From: Mycobacterium asiaticum
GTDB lineage: Bacteria; Actinomycetota; Actinomycetes; Mycobacteriales; Mycobacteriaceae
DNA: 64,000 bases
Assembly: GCF_001673315.1 (NCBI RefSeq)
Contig: NZ_LZLQ01000096.1
Span: 62,001 to 126,000, forward strand
Direction of reading: 5' to 3'
Part shown: positions 19,016 to 26,792 of the stretch, piece after piece
How positions within the stretch are numbered: position 1 is the stretch's first letter
Layout of the letters: each line of letters opens with the position of its first letter
The notes under the pieces: model-generated
What the model was told of the DNA's origin: nothing
Databases searched by the model: none
The model's input: the letters and a program-made list of their open reading frames with translations, nothing else
Program-made: the position numbers and the translations under genes

Positions 19016-20059
19016 ATGACGGGGCAGTCAGGGCGGTCAGGACATTCTGGGAAACTCAACCCTGTTGATCTCGTGCTTTCTGGCGGCGGCGTCAAGGGCG
19101 TCGGGTTGGTGGGCGCGGTGGTCGCGATGATGGATGCCGGGTATTCGGTCAAACGGGTCTCCGGCGTTTCGGCGGGTTCGCTGGTGGGGTCGATCTTGGC
19201 CGCGGCGGCCAAGGGCGACCAGCTGACCAGCGCCCAGATCAAGGAAATCGCGCTGACCCTGCCATATGAAAAGTTCCGCGATTCCGGACCGGTCGGCCAC
19301 GTGCCGGTCCTCGGGCAAGCGTGGGGGTTGCTGCGGGACAGCGGCATCTACCGTGGCGACTTCGCTCATCAATGGATCAGCGGCGAACTGAAAAACCTCG
19401 GCGTCACCACCTTTGGCGATCTGGCTCTGAGCGACAAACAGATCCCCGCAAACCGGCGCTACCGGTTGGCGGTAACCGTCACAGATATCACGACCGGTCA
19501 GTTGGTGCGGCTGCCCTGGGATTACCAGCGGCTCTACGGGCTCGACCCCGACGAGCAACTGGTCGCGGACGCGGTGCGCGCCTCGATGTCCATCCCGTTC
19601 TACTTCCGGCCGGTCACCCTGACCAGTGCCGCCGGTCGGCAGTCCACTCTGGTGGACGGCGGTGTGCTGTCCAACTTTCCGATCGATTCCTTCGACCGCT
19701 TCGACGGGAAACCGCCGCGCTGGCCGACCTTCGGGGTCACGGTCGTGCCGAACCTGCCCGAGGGCAACGACCAGTTGATCCCGGGAGTGGGTGCGTTGCG
19801 TCTGCTGGGCCCGCCCTCGGTGCTGCTCGAACAGCTGATCACCACCATGTTCGTGGGCCATGACCAGACTTACCTAAACCAGCCCTGGGTGAGCGCGCGG
19901 GCGATCCGGGTCGATTCCACTGCGGTGAACTTCCTGGATTTCGGCATTTCGCGCACCGACGCCGAGGCGCTGTACACCAAGGGCTACGAGGCGGCCGCGG
20001 CCTTCCTCTCGACCTGGAATTGGGTCGAGTACCTCGAGCGATTCCGCCCGTACCAATAG
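19016..20059 (+). CDS. Patatin-like phospholipase
   Basis: 347 residues from the ATG at 19016, one base after the cynS TAA; the frame is open upstream only because it overlaps cynS. The patatin Ser-Asp dyad is complete: oxyanion loop SGGGVKG (22-28), nucleophile Ser52 in GVSAGS, and Asp214 in LVDGGVLSNFP. Patatins are acyl hydrolases of phospholipids or other lipids. No signal peptide is seen, so the enzyme is probably cytosolic or peripheral. The tight spacing suggests co-translation with cyanase, although no functional link between cyanate breakdown and lipid hydrolysis is known to me. Confidence 0.9.
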   Translation: MTGQSGRSGHSGKLNPVDLVLSGGGVKGVGLVGAVVAMMDAGYSVKRVSGVSAGSLVGSILAAAAKGDQLTSAQIKEIALTLPYEKFRDSGPVGHVPVLGQAWGLLRDSGIYRGDFAHQWISGELKNLGVTTFGDLALSDKQIPANRRYRLAVTVTDITTGQLVRLPWDYQRLYGLDPDEQLVADAVRASMSIPFYFRPVTLTSAAGRQSTLVDGGVLSNFPIDSFDRFDGKPPRWPTFGVTVVPNLPEGNDQLIPGVGALRLLGPPSVLLEQLITTMFVGHDQTYLNQPWVSARAIRVDSTAVNFLDFGISRTDAEALYTKGYEAAAAFLSTWNWVEYLERFRPYQ

Positions 20060-20156
20060 TGGCGAAGTGCCGCGGCAATCGGGCGCAGCTGCCAGAATCT
20101 AAGACGGAGGAGGCGCCGGTGTGACGCGGTTGTTCGGGCAACCGCTCACTCACGGT

Positions 20157-20636
20157 TCAGGCCGTCAAGATCTGCGGCGAAAGCTCCTTGAGCATCGCGT
20201 TGGCCCAGCGCATCTGCCGCAAGGTCTCGGGGTGGCACCGTGCGGTCACCTCGATGAGTTCCTGGTCTTTGACCGCCTGCCCGGCCTGCCCGAGAAGTTC
20301 CCAGTCCAGCGATACTCCCGCGGCGAGTCGGTGGATGTGCCGCAGATCCGCCAGGAGAAGTAGTCCAGGCTCTGGACGGCGCCGCAGCAGCGTGGCCAAC
20401 GAGGACTGGACCGGCCCGGAGCGGGGCGTTACCTGGGGCGTCGCGCGCAAGCGCAAACCGTAGTGGCGTCCGTGCGCCGCCAGTTCCCCGACGTGGCTTT
20501 GCGACCAGGCGGCCAGGTCACCCGCCAGGTGGGAGATGTCTTGGTCGGAGCGGTGCCGCGCCGCGATGCCGTTGAGCCCGCGAGCGAGTTTGCGTTCGGA
20601 GCGATGCAATTCGGCGATCGCCAGTTTGATCTTCAT
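20157..20636 (-). CDS. Small helical protein coupled to the molybdopterin oxidoreductase
   Basis: 159 residues from the ATG at 20636, whose ATGA overlaps the stop of the oxidoreductase; the frame extends to 20714 inside that gene and is not needed. The sequence is predicted helical with many conserved-looking His and Arg residues (MKIKLAIAELHRSERKLARG, SDQDISHLAGDLAAWSQSHV, HIHRLAAG) and no signal peptide or membrane helix. I recognise no named family. His/Glu placement across two helices could suggest a metal site or a helical chaperone for the enzyme upstream, but that is speculation. The overlap makes co-expression with the oxidoreductase almost certain. Confidence 0.72.
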   Translation of the reverse strand: MKIKLAIAELHRSERKLARGLNGIAARHRSDQDISHLAGDLAAWSQSHVGELAAHGRHYGLRLRATPQVTPRSGPVQSSLATLLRRRPEPGLLLLADLRHIHRLAAGVSLDWELLGQAGQAVKDQELIEVTARCHPETLRQMRWANAMLKELSPQILTA

Positions 20637-22966
20637 TGCGGACCTGCCGATCGACATAGCTGGACACGGGCCGCCGCGGTCTTGAACGTCGGTTGCTTGG
20701 ACACCGGATCCCAATCGGTCAGGGTCAGTTCGTTGCCCGCGCGGCGGTGATCGCGATCACTGGAATCCCAATAGCCGTAATGGAAAGGCACGAAGACAAC
20801 GCCAGGGCGGATCCGGCCAATCCGGGCCGGGCACGTGATGCCACCCCGCGCGGTGGTCACCTCGACAAGCTGGCCTTCTTGCACCCCTAGCCGGTGGGCG
20901 TCGGCCTCGGCGATCTCGACCCAGACTTCGGGTGCTGCACGCTGAAGTTCCGGTGCCCGAGCGGTTTTGGTGCGAGTGTGGAAGTGGTAGACGGTGCGTC
21001 CGGTAATCAAGACGTACGGATAGGCCTCCGACGGCCGTTCGTGCGCGGGTATGTACTCGGCGGCCTTGATGATGGCTTTGCCGTAGGGATTCATGGCTCG
21101 GTATTCGGTTGGCTCCAGGGGGGCGCCGGTGATCAAGTCCTTGCCATAAGCCTCGCAATATTGCGGGTCCGACCAGAACTTGCCCTCTGCGTACAGTCTT
21201 TCGGTTCCATCGGGATGCTCTGCGTTGCAAGGCCATTGGATGCCGGTGCCGCCGCGTAGCTTGGCGTAGCTGATACCGGTGTAGTCGCAGGGGCGCCCGG
21301 CGCTGCACTTCTTCCACGCCTCGAAGGCCGACTCCGGGTCTTTCCACGAGATCAACGGCTGGCCGTCTTTGTCGCGGAAGTCCATTCGCCGCGCATAGTC
21401 CAGAAAGATGTCGAGATCAGAACGCGCACAACCCGGCGGTTCGATTGCCTTTTCCGATATGTGCACCGTTCGGTCGGCGTTGGTGAAGGTGCCCGTTTTC
21501 TCACCCCATGCCGCCGCCGGCAGCACCACGTCGGCCAGTTCGGCCGTCTCGGTCAAGAAGATGTCCTGAACGATCAGGAATAGCCGCTCTTGCTTCAGTA
21601 TTCGTCGGATCCGGGTGAGATCGGGCAGGGTCACCGCGGGATTGGTTGCGCTGACCCACAACATCCGCAAAGTGCCCTCTTCGGCGAAGCGAAACATCTG
21701 CATGGCGTGGGTGGGCGGTGCGTAATGCGGGATCTGTCGCGGCTCGACGTTCCACAACCGTGCAAGTTCGGCGATGTGATCGGGGTTCGCCCAGTTACGG
21801 AAACCGGCGAGGTCGCCGTCGGCGCCACACTCGCGCGTGTTCTCCGCTGTGGGCTGGCCGTTCATCTGCAGCACACCGCAGCCAGGCTTGCCAAGCATCC
21901 CGCGGACCAGGTGGATGTTGTTGACCTGAACGCTGGCTGCGGTTGCCTGGTGCGACTGGTAGAAACCTTGCAGCACCGTGGAAAGCAGATGCTCGGCGTT
22001 GCCGAGAATTTCTGCCGCGCAACGAATCTGGTCGGCGTTGACACCACAGATCTCGGCAGCCCGGTCCGGTGGGAATTCTTCCACCCGGCGACGGAGCTCA
22101 TCGAAACCGACGGTGTGCGCCGCGATGTATTGGTCGTCAATCCAGCCGTGGCCGATGATCTCGTGCAGCAACGCATTCATCAGCGCGACATTGGTTCCCG
22201 GTAGCGGTGCGAGATGCACAGTGGCGTGCTCGGCGACAGGAGTGGAGCGGGGATCGATGCACACAATGGCGGGGGGCGTGGGCCCGGCCAGCCGATCCAG
22301 CATTCGTGCCCACAACACTGTCTGGGTTTCCGCGACGTTGTGTCCGAAGAGCGCAATCACGTCGGCATGATCGATGTCGGTATAGGAGCCCGGTTGCCCG
22401 TCGCTGGCGAACGATTCTTTCAACGCCTCCGCGGCAGTGGCGGTGCAGAGTCGGGTGTTGCCGTCGACGTGGTTCGTCCCGATCGCAGCGTGGGCGACGA
22501 CGGCTTGGGTGTAGTACTCCTCCAGAAACAATTGCCCCGAGGTGTAGAACCCAATTGAGCCTGGGCCGTGGTCATCGAGCAATTGCTTGCTGCGCATCAC
22601 GATGCGCTCCATCGCGGTGTCCCAATCCGTGGTCCGCAGTTGGCCGTCGACGCGTATTAGCGGAGCCGTGAGCCGGTCTGAAGACCCGTTGGCCTGCCAA
22701 CCAAACAGATCCTTGGGGTCGAGTCGGCCGCGGTTGACGCGGTCGACCGCGCGTCCGCGGACCCCCACGATGCGGTCGTCCTTGACGGCGATGTCGAGGC
22801 CGTCGCCATTGCTGTGCAGCACCGCCGCCGACTGCGCCCAGCGGTCTACTGAATCGGCCTCGACCCCGTGGGCCAGGAATTGGTCAATGCGTTCTGGCCA
22901 TTGTTCGCCCGGTCCGTACGGGGTTCTCGGCCCCCAAGGATCGGCGATGCGGTCCACCGCCACCAT
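20633..22966 (-). CDS. Molybdopterin oxidoreductase (DMSO-reductase superfamily) lacking the Fe-S cysteines
   Basis: 777 residues from an ATG. Overall resemblance is to assimilatory nitrate reductase/formate dehydrogenase alpha chains: FYTSGQLFLEEYYTQAV, the probable Mo ligand Cys174 in NTRLCTATAAEAL, GKPGCGVLQMNGQPTAENTR, LADVVLPAAAWGEKTGTFTN, and a C-terminal molydopterin-dinucleotide-binding domain (LITGRTVYHFHTRTKTARAP, VFVPFHYGYWDSS). The N-terminal [4Fe-4S] motif CxxCxxxC...CPK is replaced by A48, H51, D55 and D83, in an otherwise conserved context (AVLHSNGDGLDIAVK, RLDPKDLFGW). Electron transfer must therefore differ from that in Nas/Fdh enzymes. I believe related actinobacterial proteins share this loss. 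The substrate is unknown. No Tat signal, so cytosolic. Confidence 0.86.
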   Translation of the reverse strand: MVAVDRIADPWGPRTPYGPGEQWPERIDQFLAHGVEADSVDRWAQSAAVLHSNGDGLDIAVKDDRIVGVRGRAVDRVNRGRLDPKDLFGWQANGSSDRLTAPLIRVDGQLRTTDWDTAMERIVMRSKQLLDDHGPGSIGFYTSGQLFLEEYYTQAVVAHAAIGTNHVDGNTRLCTATAAEALKESFASDGQPGSYTDIDHADVIALFGHNVAETQTVLWARMLDRLAGPTPPAIVCIDPRSTPVAEHATVHLAPLPGTNVALMNALLHEIIGHGWIDDQYIAAHTVGFDELRRRVEEFPPDRAAEICGVNADQIRCAAEILGNAEHLLSTVLQGFYQSHQATAASVQVNNIHLVRGMLGKPGCGVLQMNGQPTAENTRECGADGDLAGFRNWANPDHIAELARLWNVEPRQIPHYAPPTHAMQMFRFAEEGTLRMLWVSATNPAVTLPDLTRIRRILKQERLFLIVQDIFLTETAELADVVLPAAAWGEKTGTFTNADRTVHISEKAIEPPGCARSDLDIFLDYARRMDFRDKDGQPLISWKDPESAFEAWKKCSAGRPCDYTGISYAKLRGGTGIQWPCNAEHPDGTERLYAEGKFWSDPQYCEAYGKDLITGAPLEPTEYRAMNPYGKAIIKAAEYIPAHERPSEAYPYVLITGRTVYHFHTRTKTARAPELQRAAPEVWVEIAEADAHRLGVQEGQLVEVTTARGGITCPARIGRIRPGVVFVPFHYGYWDSSDRDHRRAGNELTLTDWDPVSKQPTFKTAAARVQLCRSAGPQ

Positions 22967-23012
22967 GGCATGCGCTTACCCGGAGGTGGGTGGTCAAAAC
23001 GTATCGCGCCGG

Positions 23013-23708
23013 TTAGAGACCGAACTCTTTCTCGATCTCGTCGATACCGGCGCGCATCGCTTTGAGGGCGTCCGCGCGGACCCGCAACTTGGTGGCCGCG
23101 TGGGCTTTGTGGTTGAGGCCGGCGAATTCTCGGGCCGCTTCTTCGGCGCGGCTGACCACCACCTCAGGTAGCACCATCTCGTCGATGAAACCCGAGGCTA
23201 GGGCGGTTTCACCGAAGAAGGTCTTGGCCAGTCCGGTGGCCTGCTGGTAGGCCGAGGGGGTCAACCGCAGCTTCATGATTTCCAGCGCGGGGTACGGAAT
23301 CACCATGCCGATCGCCACTTCGTTGGCCTGAATGCTGTAGGCGTGTGCGGCGATTCGGTGGTCGCCGGAGGAGAGCAGAAAAGCCCCCATGGCGATGGCG
23401 GGACCGGTGCACGCCATCACCACCGGTTTCGGGTAGGACAGCAAGCGGTAGGACAGCTCGAAACCACCACGCAGCATGTCGATGGCGGGTTGCGCCTCGC
23501 CTGAGGTGAGCACCTTCAAATCGAAGCCACCGCTGAACACGCGCTCGTTGCCGGTGATCACCAACGCCTTGACGTCGTCGCTGTCTGCTTGGTCGATCGC
23601 CTCGTTGAGAGCCTGTTGCATTGCCGGCCCCAATGCATTGACCTTGCCGTCGTCCATCCGGATGACACCGATGGTCTCGTTGTGGGTGTAGACGACCGGA
23701 CCGCTCAT
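23013..23708 (-). CDS. echA3: Enoyl-CoA hydratase/isomerase EchA3
   Basis: 231 residues, the length I recall for M. tuberculosis EchA3 (Rv0632c). The ATG follows AAGGAG by six bases. The crotonase fold is clear: VIRMDDGKVNALGPAMQQAL, acyl-CoA oxyanion segment GNERVFSGGFDLKVL, and the second oxyanion strand PVVMACTGPAIAMGAFLLSS. It is likely to act in fatty-acid beta-oxidation. The usual catalytic glutamate pair is not obvious in the expected place (HRIAAHAYSIQANEVAIGM), so hydratase activity is not certain. It is followed on the same strand, upstream in the map, by the membrane-anchored Rv0633c-like gene. Confidence 0.92.
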   Translation of the reverse strand: MSGPVVYTHNETIGVIRMDDGKVNALGPAMQQALNEAIDQADSDDVKALVITGNERVFSGGFDLKVLTSGEAQPAIDMLRGGFELSYRLLSYPKPVVMACTGPAIAMGAFLLSSGDHRIAAHAYSIQANEVAIGMVIPYPALEIMKLRLTPSAYQQATGLAKTFFGETALASGFIDEMVLPEVVVSRAEEAAREFAGLNHKAHAATKLRVRADALKAMRAGIDEIEKEFGL

Positions 23709-23757
23709 GGGGCTACTCCTTCGCTGCGGGCCTCGATTGAATCAGATCGTCGCGCGG

Positions 23758-24591
23758 TCACACCCGCTGGCTGCGATGCTTGCCAAGCTCGTTCTCGGCA
23801 TCACCCCAACGCAGACTGACGTCGGTCGGGTCGTCTAGTTGCCGGGTGCGCCACCTGTCCTGAGTTTCCTGCACGGCCCGGTTGATCCGATCGATTTCAC
23901 TGCGGAACACCTCGGGCCGGGTTTCCTTACTGGCGTAATGGAAGTAGGTCAGCAGGTTGCGCAGCAATTCCAGCTTCTGCTTCTCCCGCTTGGCCAGGTC
24001 GTGCGTCGTCATCAATTCGATGCGCTGAACGGGTGGCAACGCATCCCAGTCCAGCACCACCTTGGTCTCCAGTTGCTGACGGGGGCGCTGCCAGAACTTC
24101 CAGCCCCGTGGCCGGTCGGGACGGTCGTAGTAGGTCACGGTGCCTTCGAAGCGGGATTCGACACCGTGCCCGATCTCGGCGCGGTCGAGGGCCGAATCCC
24201 ACACCATCCGCCACTCCTGATCGGGTGCCAGGGTCGGCAGCTCCCGGGGAAGCTGTAGTTCCACGACGTCGGCGTAGCCGTCGGACGCATTCTCGTACTC
24301 GGCCACGGTCGGGGGATTGGGAAAATTGAACCGGATGTCGTAGGCCGCGGTTCGACCGAAGTTACGCACCACGAGCTCGATGACGTGCCAGTCAGCCACG
24401 TGCGGCTCCATCAGCATCGCCACGTGCGGCCGGGTGCCTTCGGCTGCGAGCGCGCGGTTTCGCTGCAGCTGGCGGTGCGTGAAGATCAATGCGGCGATAC
24501 CGAGTGCGATGGCCGCCCACGCAGCCCACGCCAACCAGGTGCTGGAGTCGACGTTCTCGATCCCCCGCCAGCTTCCTTGGACCCACCCCAT
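23758..24591 (-). CDS. Membrane-anchored protein of unknown function (Rv0633c-like)
   Basis: 277 residues from an ATG. A single transmembrane helix at residues 18-37 (WLAWAAWAAIALGIAALIF) is followed by a basic stretch and a beta-rich domain (VIELVVRNFGRTAAYDIRFN, VTYYDRPDRPRGWKFWQRPR), then a charged helical C-terminus. The beta domain resembles the Ig-like or SLATT-adjacent sensor domains seen in many single-pass proteins, but I cannot assign a family. Position between echA3 and the glyoxalase-II-like gene is the same as in M. tuberculosis. Confidence 0.8.
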   Translation of the reverse strand: MGWVQGSWRGIENVDSSTWLAWAAWAAIALGIAALIFTHRQLQRNRALAAEGTRPHVAMLMEPHVADWHVIELVVRNFGRTAAYDIRFNFPNPPTVAEYENASDGYADVVELQLPRELPTLAPDQEWRMVWDSALDRAEIGHGVESRFEGTVTYYDRPDRPRGWKFWQRPRQQLETKVVLDWDALPPVQRIELMTTHDLAKREKQKLELLRNLLTYFHYASKETRPEVFRSEIDRINRAVQETQDRWRTRQLDDPTDVSLRWGDAENELGKHRSQRV

Positions 24592-24728
24592 GAATCCGCC
24601 CTCCGCTAGTTACTGACCCTCACACCTCGGACCGGAATGTAGCTGCCCTGATGGTAGAGCCGGTTCCTGAGTATTGCTGAAAGGGATATCGCCCGTGCCC
24701 AGAATGGCCATCCGTGTTCGCCACGCCG

Positions 24729-25445
24729 TCAGCCGCCCATCATCATTCGCCACTGGTCGAGATTGGCCGGCCGGTACACGTAGTTCGAGCGCTTGACCTC
24801 CGAGAGGGCGGCGCTGGGGTCGGCCGAATACCAGTGCCCGGGGAATACCGTCGGGTCGCCCGGCAGCGTCGCGAGTTGCTGCAGGCTGCGGTACATCTCG
24901 TCGGAATCTCCGCCCGGGAAGTCGGTGCGTCCGCAGCCATCGAGGAACAACGTGTCGCCGGCGACCAGTCGACCGTCAAGCAGAAAGCACTGGCTGCCCG
25001 GGGTGTGGCCCGGAGTGTGCAGCAACTCGATCTCGATATCCCCGATGCTGAGTCTGTCCCGGTGGTCATGGGTGGTCAGGTCCCTCATGGGGATCCCGGT
25101 GATCCGGGACACCCACACCGCCTCATGCGTGTTCACGTGGACCGGAACTGTGGTGCGTTCCAGCAGCTCGGCCAGCCCCCTGAGCTCGAAACCCATCATC
25201 GAGCCGCCGACATGATCCGGGTGGTGATGGGTCACCAGCACACCGGACAGCCGCATGCCGTCGGCTTCCAGCGCGTCGACCAGGTCCCCGGCGGCGTACG
25301 CCGGGTCTACCACCACGCAGTCACCGGTCTCGCGGTCGCCGATCAGATAGGCGAAGTTGCGCATCTGGGCGGCGATAGGGTCCCCGGCCGCGAAATCACG
25401 GCCCGAAAGTAGTTGGCGGAAGTACAGGCGATCCGAATCTGACAC
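24729..25445 (-). CDS. Metallo-beta-lactamase fold hydrolase, glyoxalase II-like (Rv0634c-like)
   Basis: 238 residues from a GTG. The metal motif HxHxDH is present as THHHPDH (His73, His75, Asp77, His78), with the other ligands in LLHTPGHTPGSQ, LVAGDTLFLDGCGRTDF and VFPGHWYS. The pattern GRTDF plus a short C-terminus fits glyoxalase II/persulfide-dioxygenase-like enzymes that hydrolyse thioesters such as S-lactoylglutathione or, in mycobacteria, a mycothiol conjugate. The exact substrate is inferred. It is divergent from the VapB-like gene. Confidence 0.87.
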   Translation of the reverse strand: MSDSDRLYFRQLLSGRDFAAGDPIAAQMRNFAYLIGDRETGDCVVVDPAYAAGDLVDALEADGMRLSGVLVTHHHPDHVGGSMMGFELRGLAELLERTTVPVHVNTHEAVWVSRITGIPMRDLTTHDHRDRLSIGDIEIELLHTPGHTPGSQCFLLDGRLVAGDTLFLDGCGRTDFPGGDSDEMYRSLQQLATLPGDPTVFPGHWYSADPSAALSEVKRSNYVYRPANLDQWRMMMGG

Positions 25446-25518
25446 CGCACTAGCCTATGGCCCGGCAAAAACCCATTCCAACCTGGTCTTCCACCAGCAC
25501 ATCGGGGGCACAAATCGC

Positions 25519-25530
25519 TAAAATCGGTAC
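25519..25530 (+). promoter_or_regulatory. -10 element of probable leaderless VapB-like mRNA
   Basis: TAAAAT at 25519-25524 fits the mycobacterial TANNNT -10 consensus and stands six bases before the ATG at 25531, with no Shine-Dalgarno sequence. Such spacing places the transcript start on or next to the A of ATG. This is inference from pattern. Confidence 0.55.
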
Positions 25531-25746
25531 ATGTTGAAGAGGGTCGACATTCTGGTTGAAGCCGAGTTGCTTCAAGATGTCATCGACAAATTCCACTTGC
25601 TGGACGCCCGGGAAGCGGTACACCTCGCATTGAAAGCCGCGCTGGACGAGGGGCCGGCGGTACCGCACGACCCGCAGGACGAGGATTACGACGAATTCAG
25701 CGACCTCAGCGCCTGGCAGTTGCACCGAGGCACCGATACCGGGTGA
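25531..25746 (+). CDS. VapB-type antitoxin-like protein without a toxin partner (Rv0634A-like)
   Basis: 71 residues. The N-terminal half RVDILVEAELLQDVIDKFHL followed by LDAREAVHLALKAAL resembles the ribbon-helix-helix DNA-binding part of VapB antitoxins (RTNI...KREAVDLAL type). The C-terminal half is very acidic (PHDPQDEDYDEFSDLSAWQL), as in the toxin-binding tail. No PIN-domain gene follows: the next features are tRNA genes. A gene of this type precedes the tRNAs in M. tuberculosis too. It may be a stand-alone regulator or the remnant of a pair. Confidence 0.75.
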   Translation: MLKRVDILVEAELLQDVIDKFHLLDAREAVHLALKAALDEGPAVPHDPQDEDYDEFSDLSAWQLHRGTDTG

Positions 25747-25769
25747 GACACCGGGTGATCCGTCCTGGT

Positions 25770-25799
25770 TTGGAGACGCTGCCGGGCAGGCTGTAACCT
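25770..25799 (+). promoter_or_regulatory. Candidate promoter of the tRNA-Thr/tRNA-Met/rpmG/had run
   Basis: TTGGAG (25770-25775), an 18-base spacer and TAACCT (25794-25799), preceded by TG (extended -10), lie about 50 bases before tRNA-Thr. It fits a sigma-A-type promoter; assignment is by pattern only. Confidence 0.45.
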
Positions 25800-25850
25800 C
25801 TTTCTGGCCCTTGAAAGCGCACCTGCACGACTGGTCGCTGCGGGTGAACG

Positions 25851-25923
25851 GCCCCCTTAGCTCAGTCGGTAGAGCGTTTCCATGGTAAGGAAAAGGTCAA
25901 CGGTTCGATTCCGTTAGGGGGCT
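25851..25923 (+). tRNA. thrT: tRNA-Thr (anticodon GGT)
   Basis: A full cloverleaf is readable: acceptor GCCCCCT/AGGGGGC, D-arm GCTC/GAGC, anticodon stem TTTCC/GGAAA with loop ATGGTAA (anticodon GGT), T-arm AACGG TTCGATT CCGTT, discriminator T. CCA is not encoded. A GC-rich hairpin (25921-25927 with 25932-25938) begins in the last bases and separates it from the next tRNA, a probable processing or pausing structure. Confidence 0.96.
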
Positions 25924-25957
25924 CGGCGGACGCCGAGCAGGCGCGGCGCGCACCAGA

Positions 25958-26034
<77 letters not shown>

Positions 26035-26086
26035 GACAACGTCGAGCTTCGGCGGGGTTGACAGAGAGAGCTGAGAGAAGAAGGTC

Positions 26087-26254
26087 ATGGCTTCGAGTAC
26101 GGACGTACGGCCGAAAATCACCCTGGCGTGCGAGGTGTGCAAGCACCGCAACTACATCACCAAGAAGAACCGGCGCAATGACCCGGACCGCTTGGAGCTG
26201 AAGAAGTTCTGCCCGAATTGCGGTAAGCACCAAGGGCACCGCGAAACGCGGTAA
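26087..26254 (+). CDS. rpmG: 50S ribosomal protein L33 (zinc-binding type)
   Basis: 55 residues, too short for most ORF lists: [19 protein letters not shown] and so on to [10 protein letters not shown]. Two CxxC pairs (CEVC and CPNC) make this the zinc-containing (C+) L33 form. The ATG at 26087 follows GAGAAGAAGG. M. tuberculosis has this copy (rpmG2) at the same place beside tRNA-Thr and tRNA-Met. It is a component of the 50S subunit near the E site. Zinc-free paralogues elsewhere usually replace it under zinc limitation. Confidence 0.95.
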   Translation: MASSTDVRPKITLACEVCKHRNYITKKNRRNDPDRLELKKFCPNCGKHQGHRETR

Positions 26255-26312
26255 CTGCCGACTCGTACCAACAAGTCCAGTTGAGCAAAGATTCGTAGGT
26301 AGGTTCGAAGCC

Positions 26313-26792
26313 GTGGCGCTGTCTGAAGATATCGTCGGGATGCACTACCGTTACCCCGATTATTACCTGGTGGAGCGGGAGAAGATTCGGGAGCACGCGA
26401 CCGCCGTCAAAAATGACGACGCGGCCTTTTTCGACGACAAGGCGGCGGCCGAATTGGGCTATGACGGCCTCGCGGCACCGTTGACGTTCATTTGCGTGTT
26501 CGGTTACAAGGCGCAGTCGGCCTTTTTCGACTATGCCAACATCGCGATTTCTGATGAAAAAATTGTCCAGATCGATCAGGTACTGAAGTTCGAGAAGCCG
26601 ATCGTGGCGGGCGACAAGCTCTACTGTGACGTATACGTGGATTCTGTGCGTGAGGCGCATGGCACCCAAATCATCGTGACCAAGAACATCATCACCAATG
26701 ACGCCGGTGAGATTGTGCAAGAGACCTACACGACACTGGCAGGTCGTGCCGGCGAAGACGGGGAAGAAGGATTTTCAGATGCCTCTGCGTGA
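26313..26792 (+). CDS. hadA: (3R)-hydroxyacyl-ACP dehydratase subunit HadA
   Basis: 159 residues from a GTG. HadA is the substrate-binding partner of HadB in the FAS-II dehydratase HadAB that builds meromycolate chains. The sequence (GMHYRYPDYYLVEREKIREH, LAAPLTFICVFGYKAQSAFF) has the N-terminal MaoC-like hot-dog fold without the catalytic Asp-His motif, as expected for HadA. Cys61-type residue is visible in LTFICVFG, the site attacked by thiacetazone/isoxyl in the M. tuberculosis enzyme. Its last 14 bases overlap hadB. It is the first gene of the hadABC operon. Confidence 0.96.
   Translation: MALSEDIVGMHYRYPDYYLVEREKIREHATAVKNDDAAFFDDKAAAELGYDGLAAPLTFICVFGYKAQSAFFDYANIAISDEKIVQIDQVLKFEKPIVAGDKLYCDVYVDSVREAHGTQIIVTKNIITNDAGEIVQETYTTLAGRAGEDGEEGFSDASA

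Noticed and set aside
25921..25938. Hairpin between tRNA-Thr and tRNA-Met as a terminator
   Set aside because: GC-rich stem without a T-tract and begins inside the tRNA 3' end; more likely a processing spacer.
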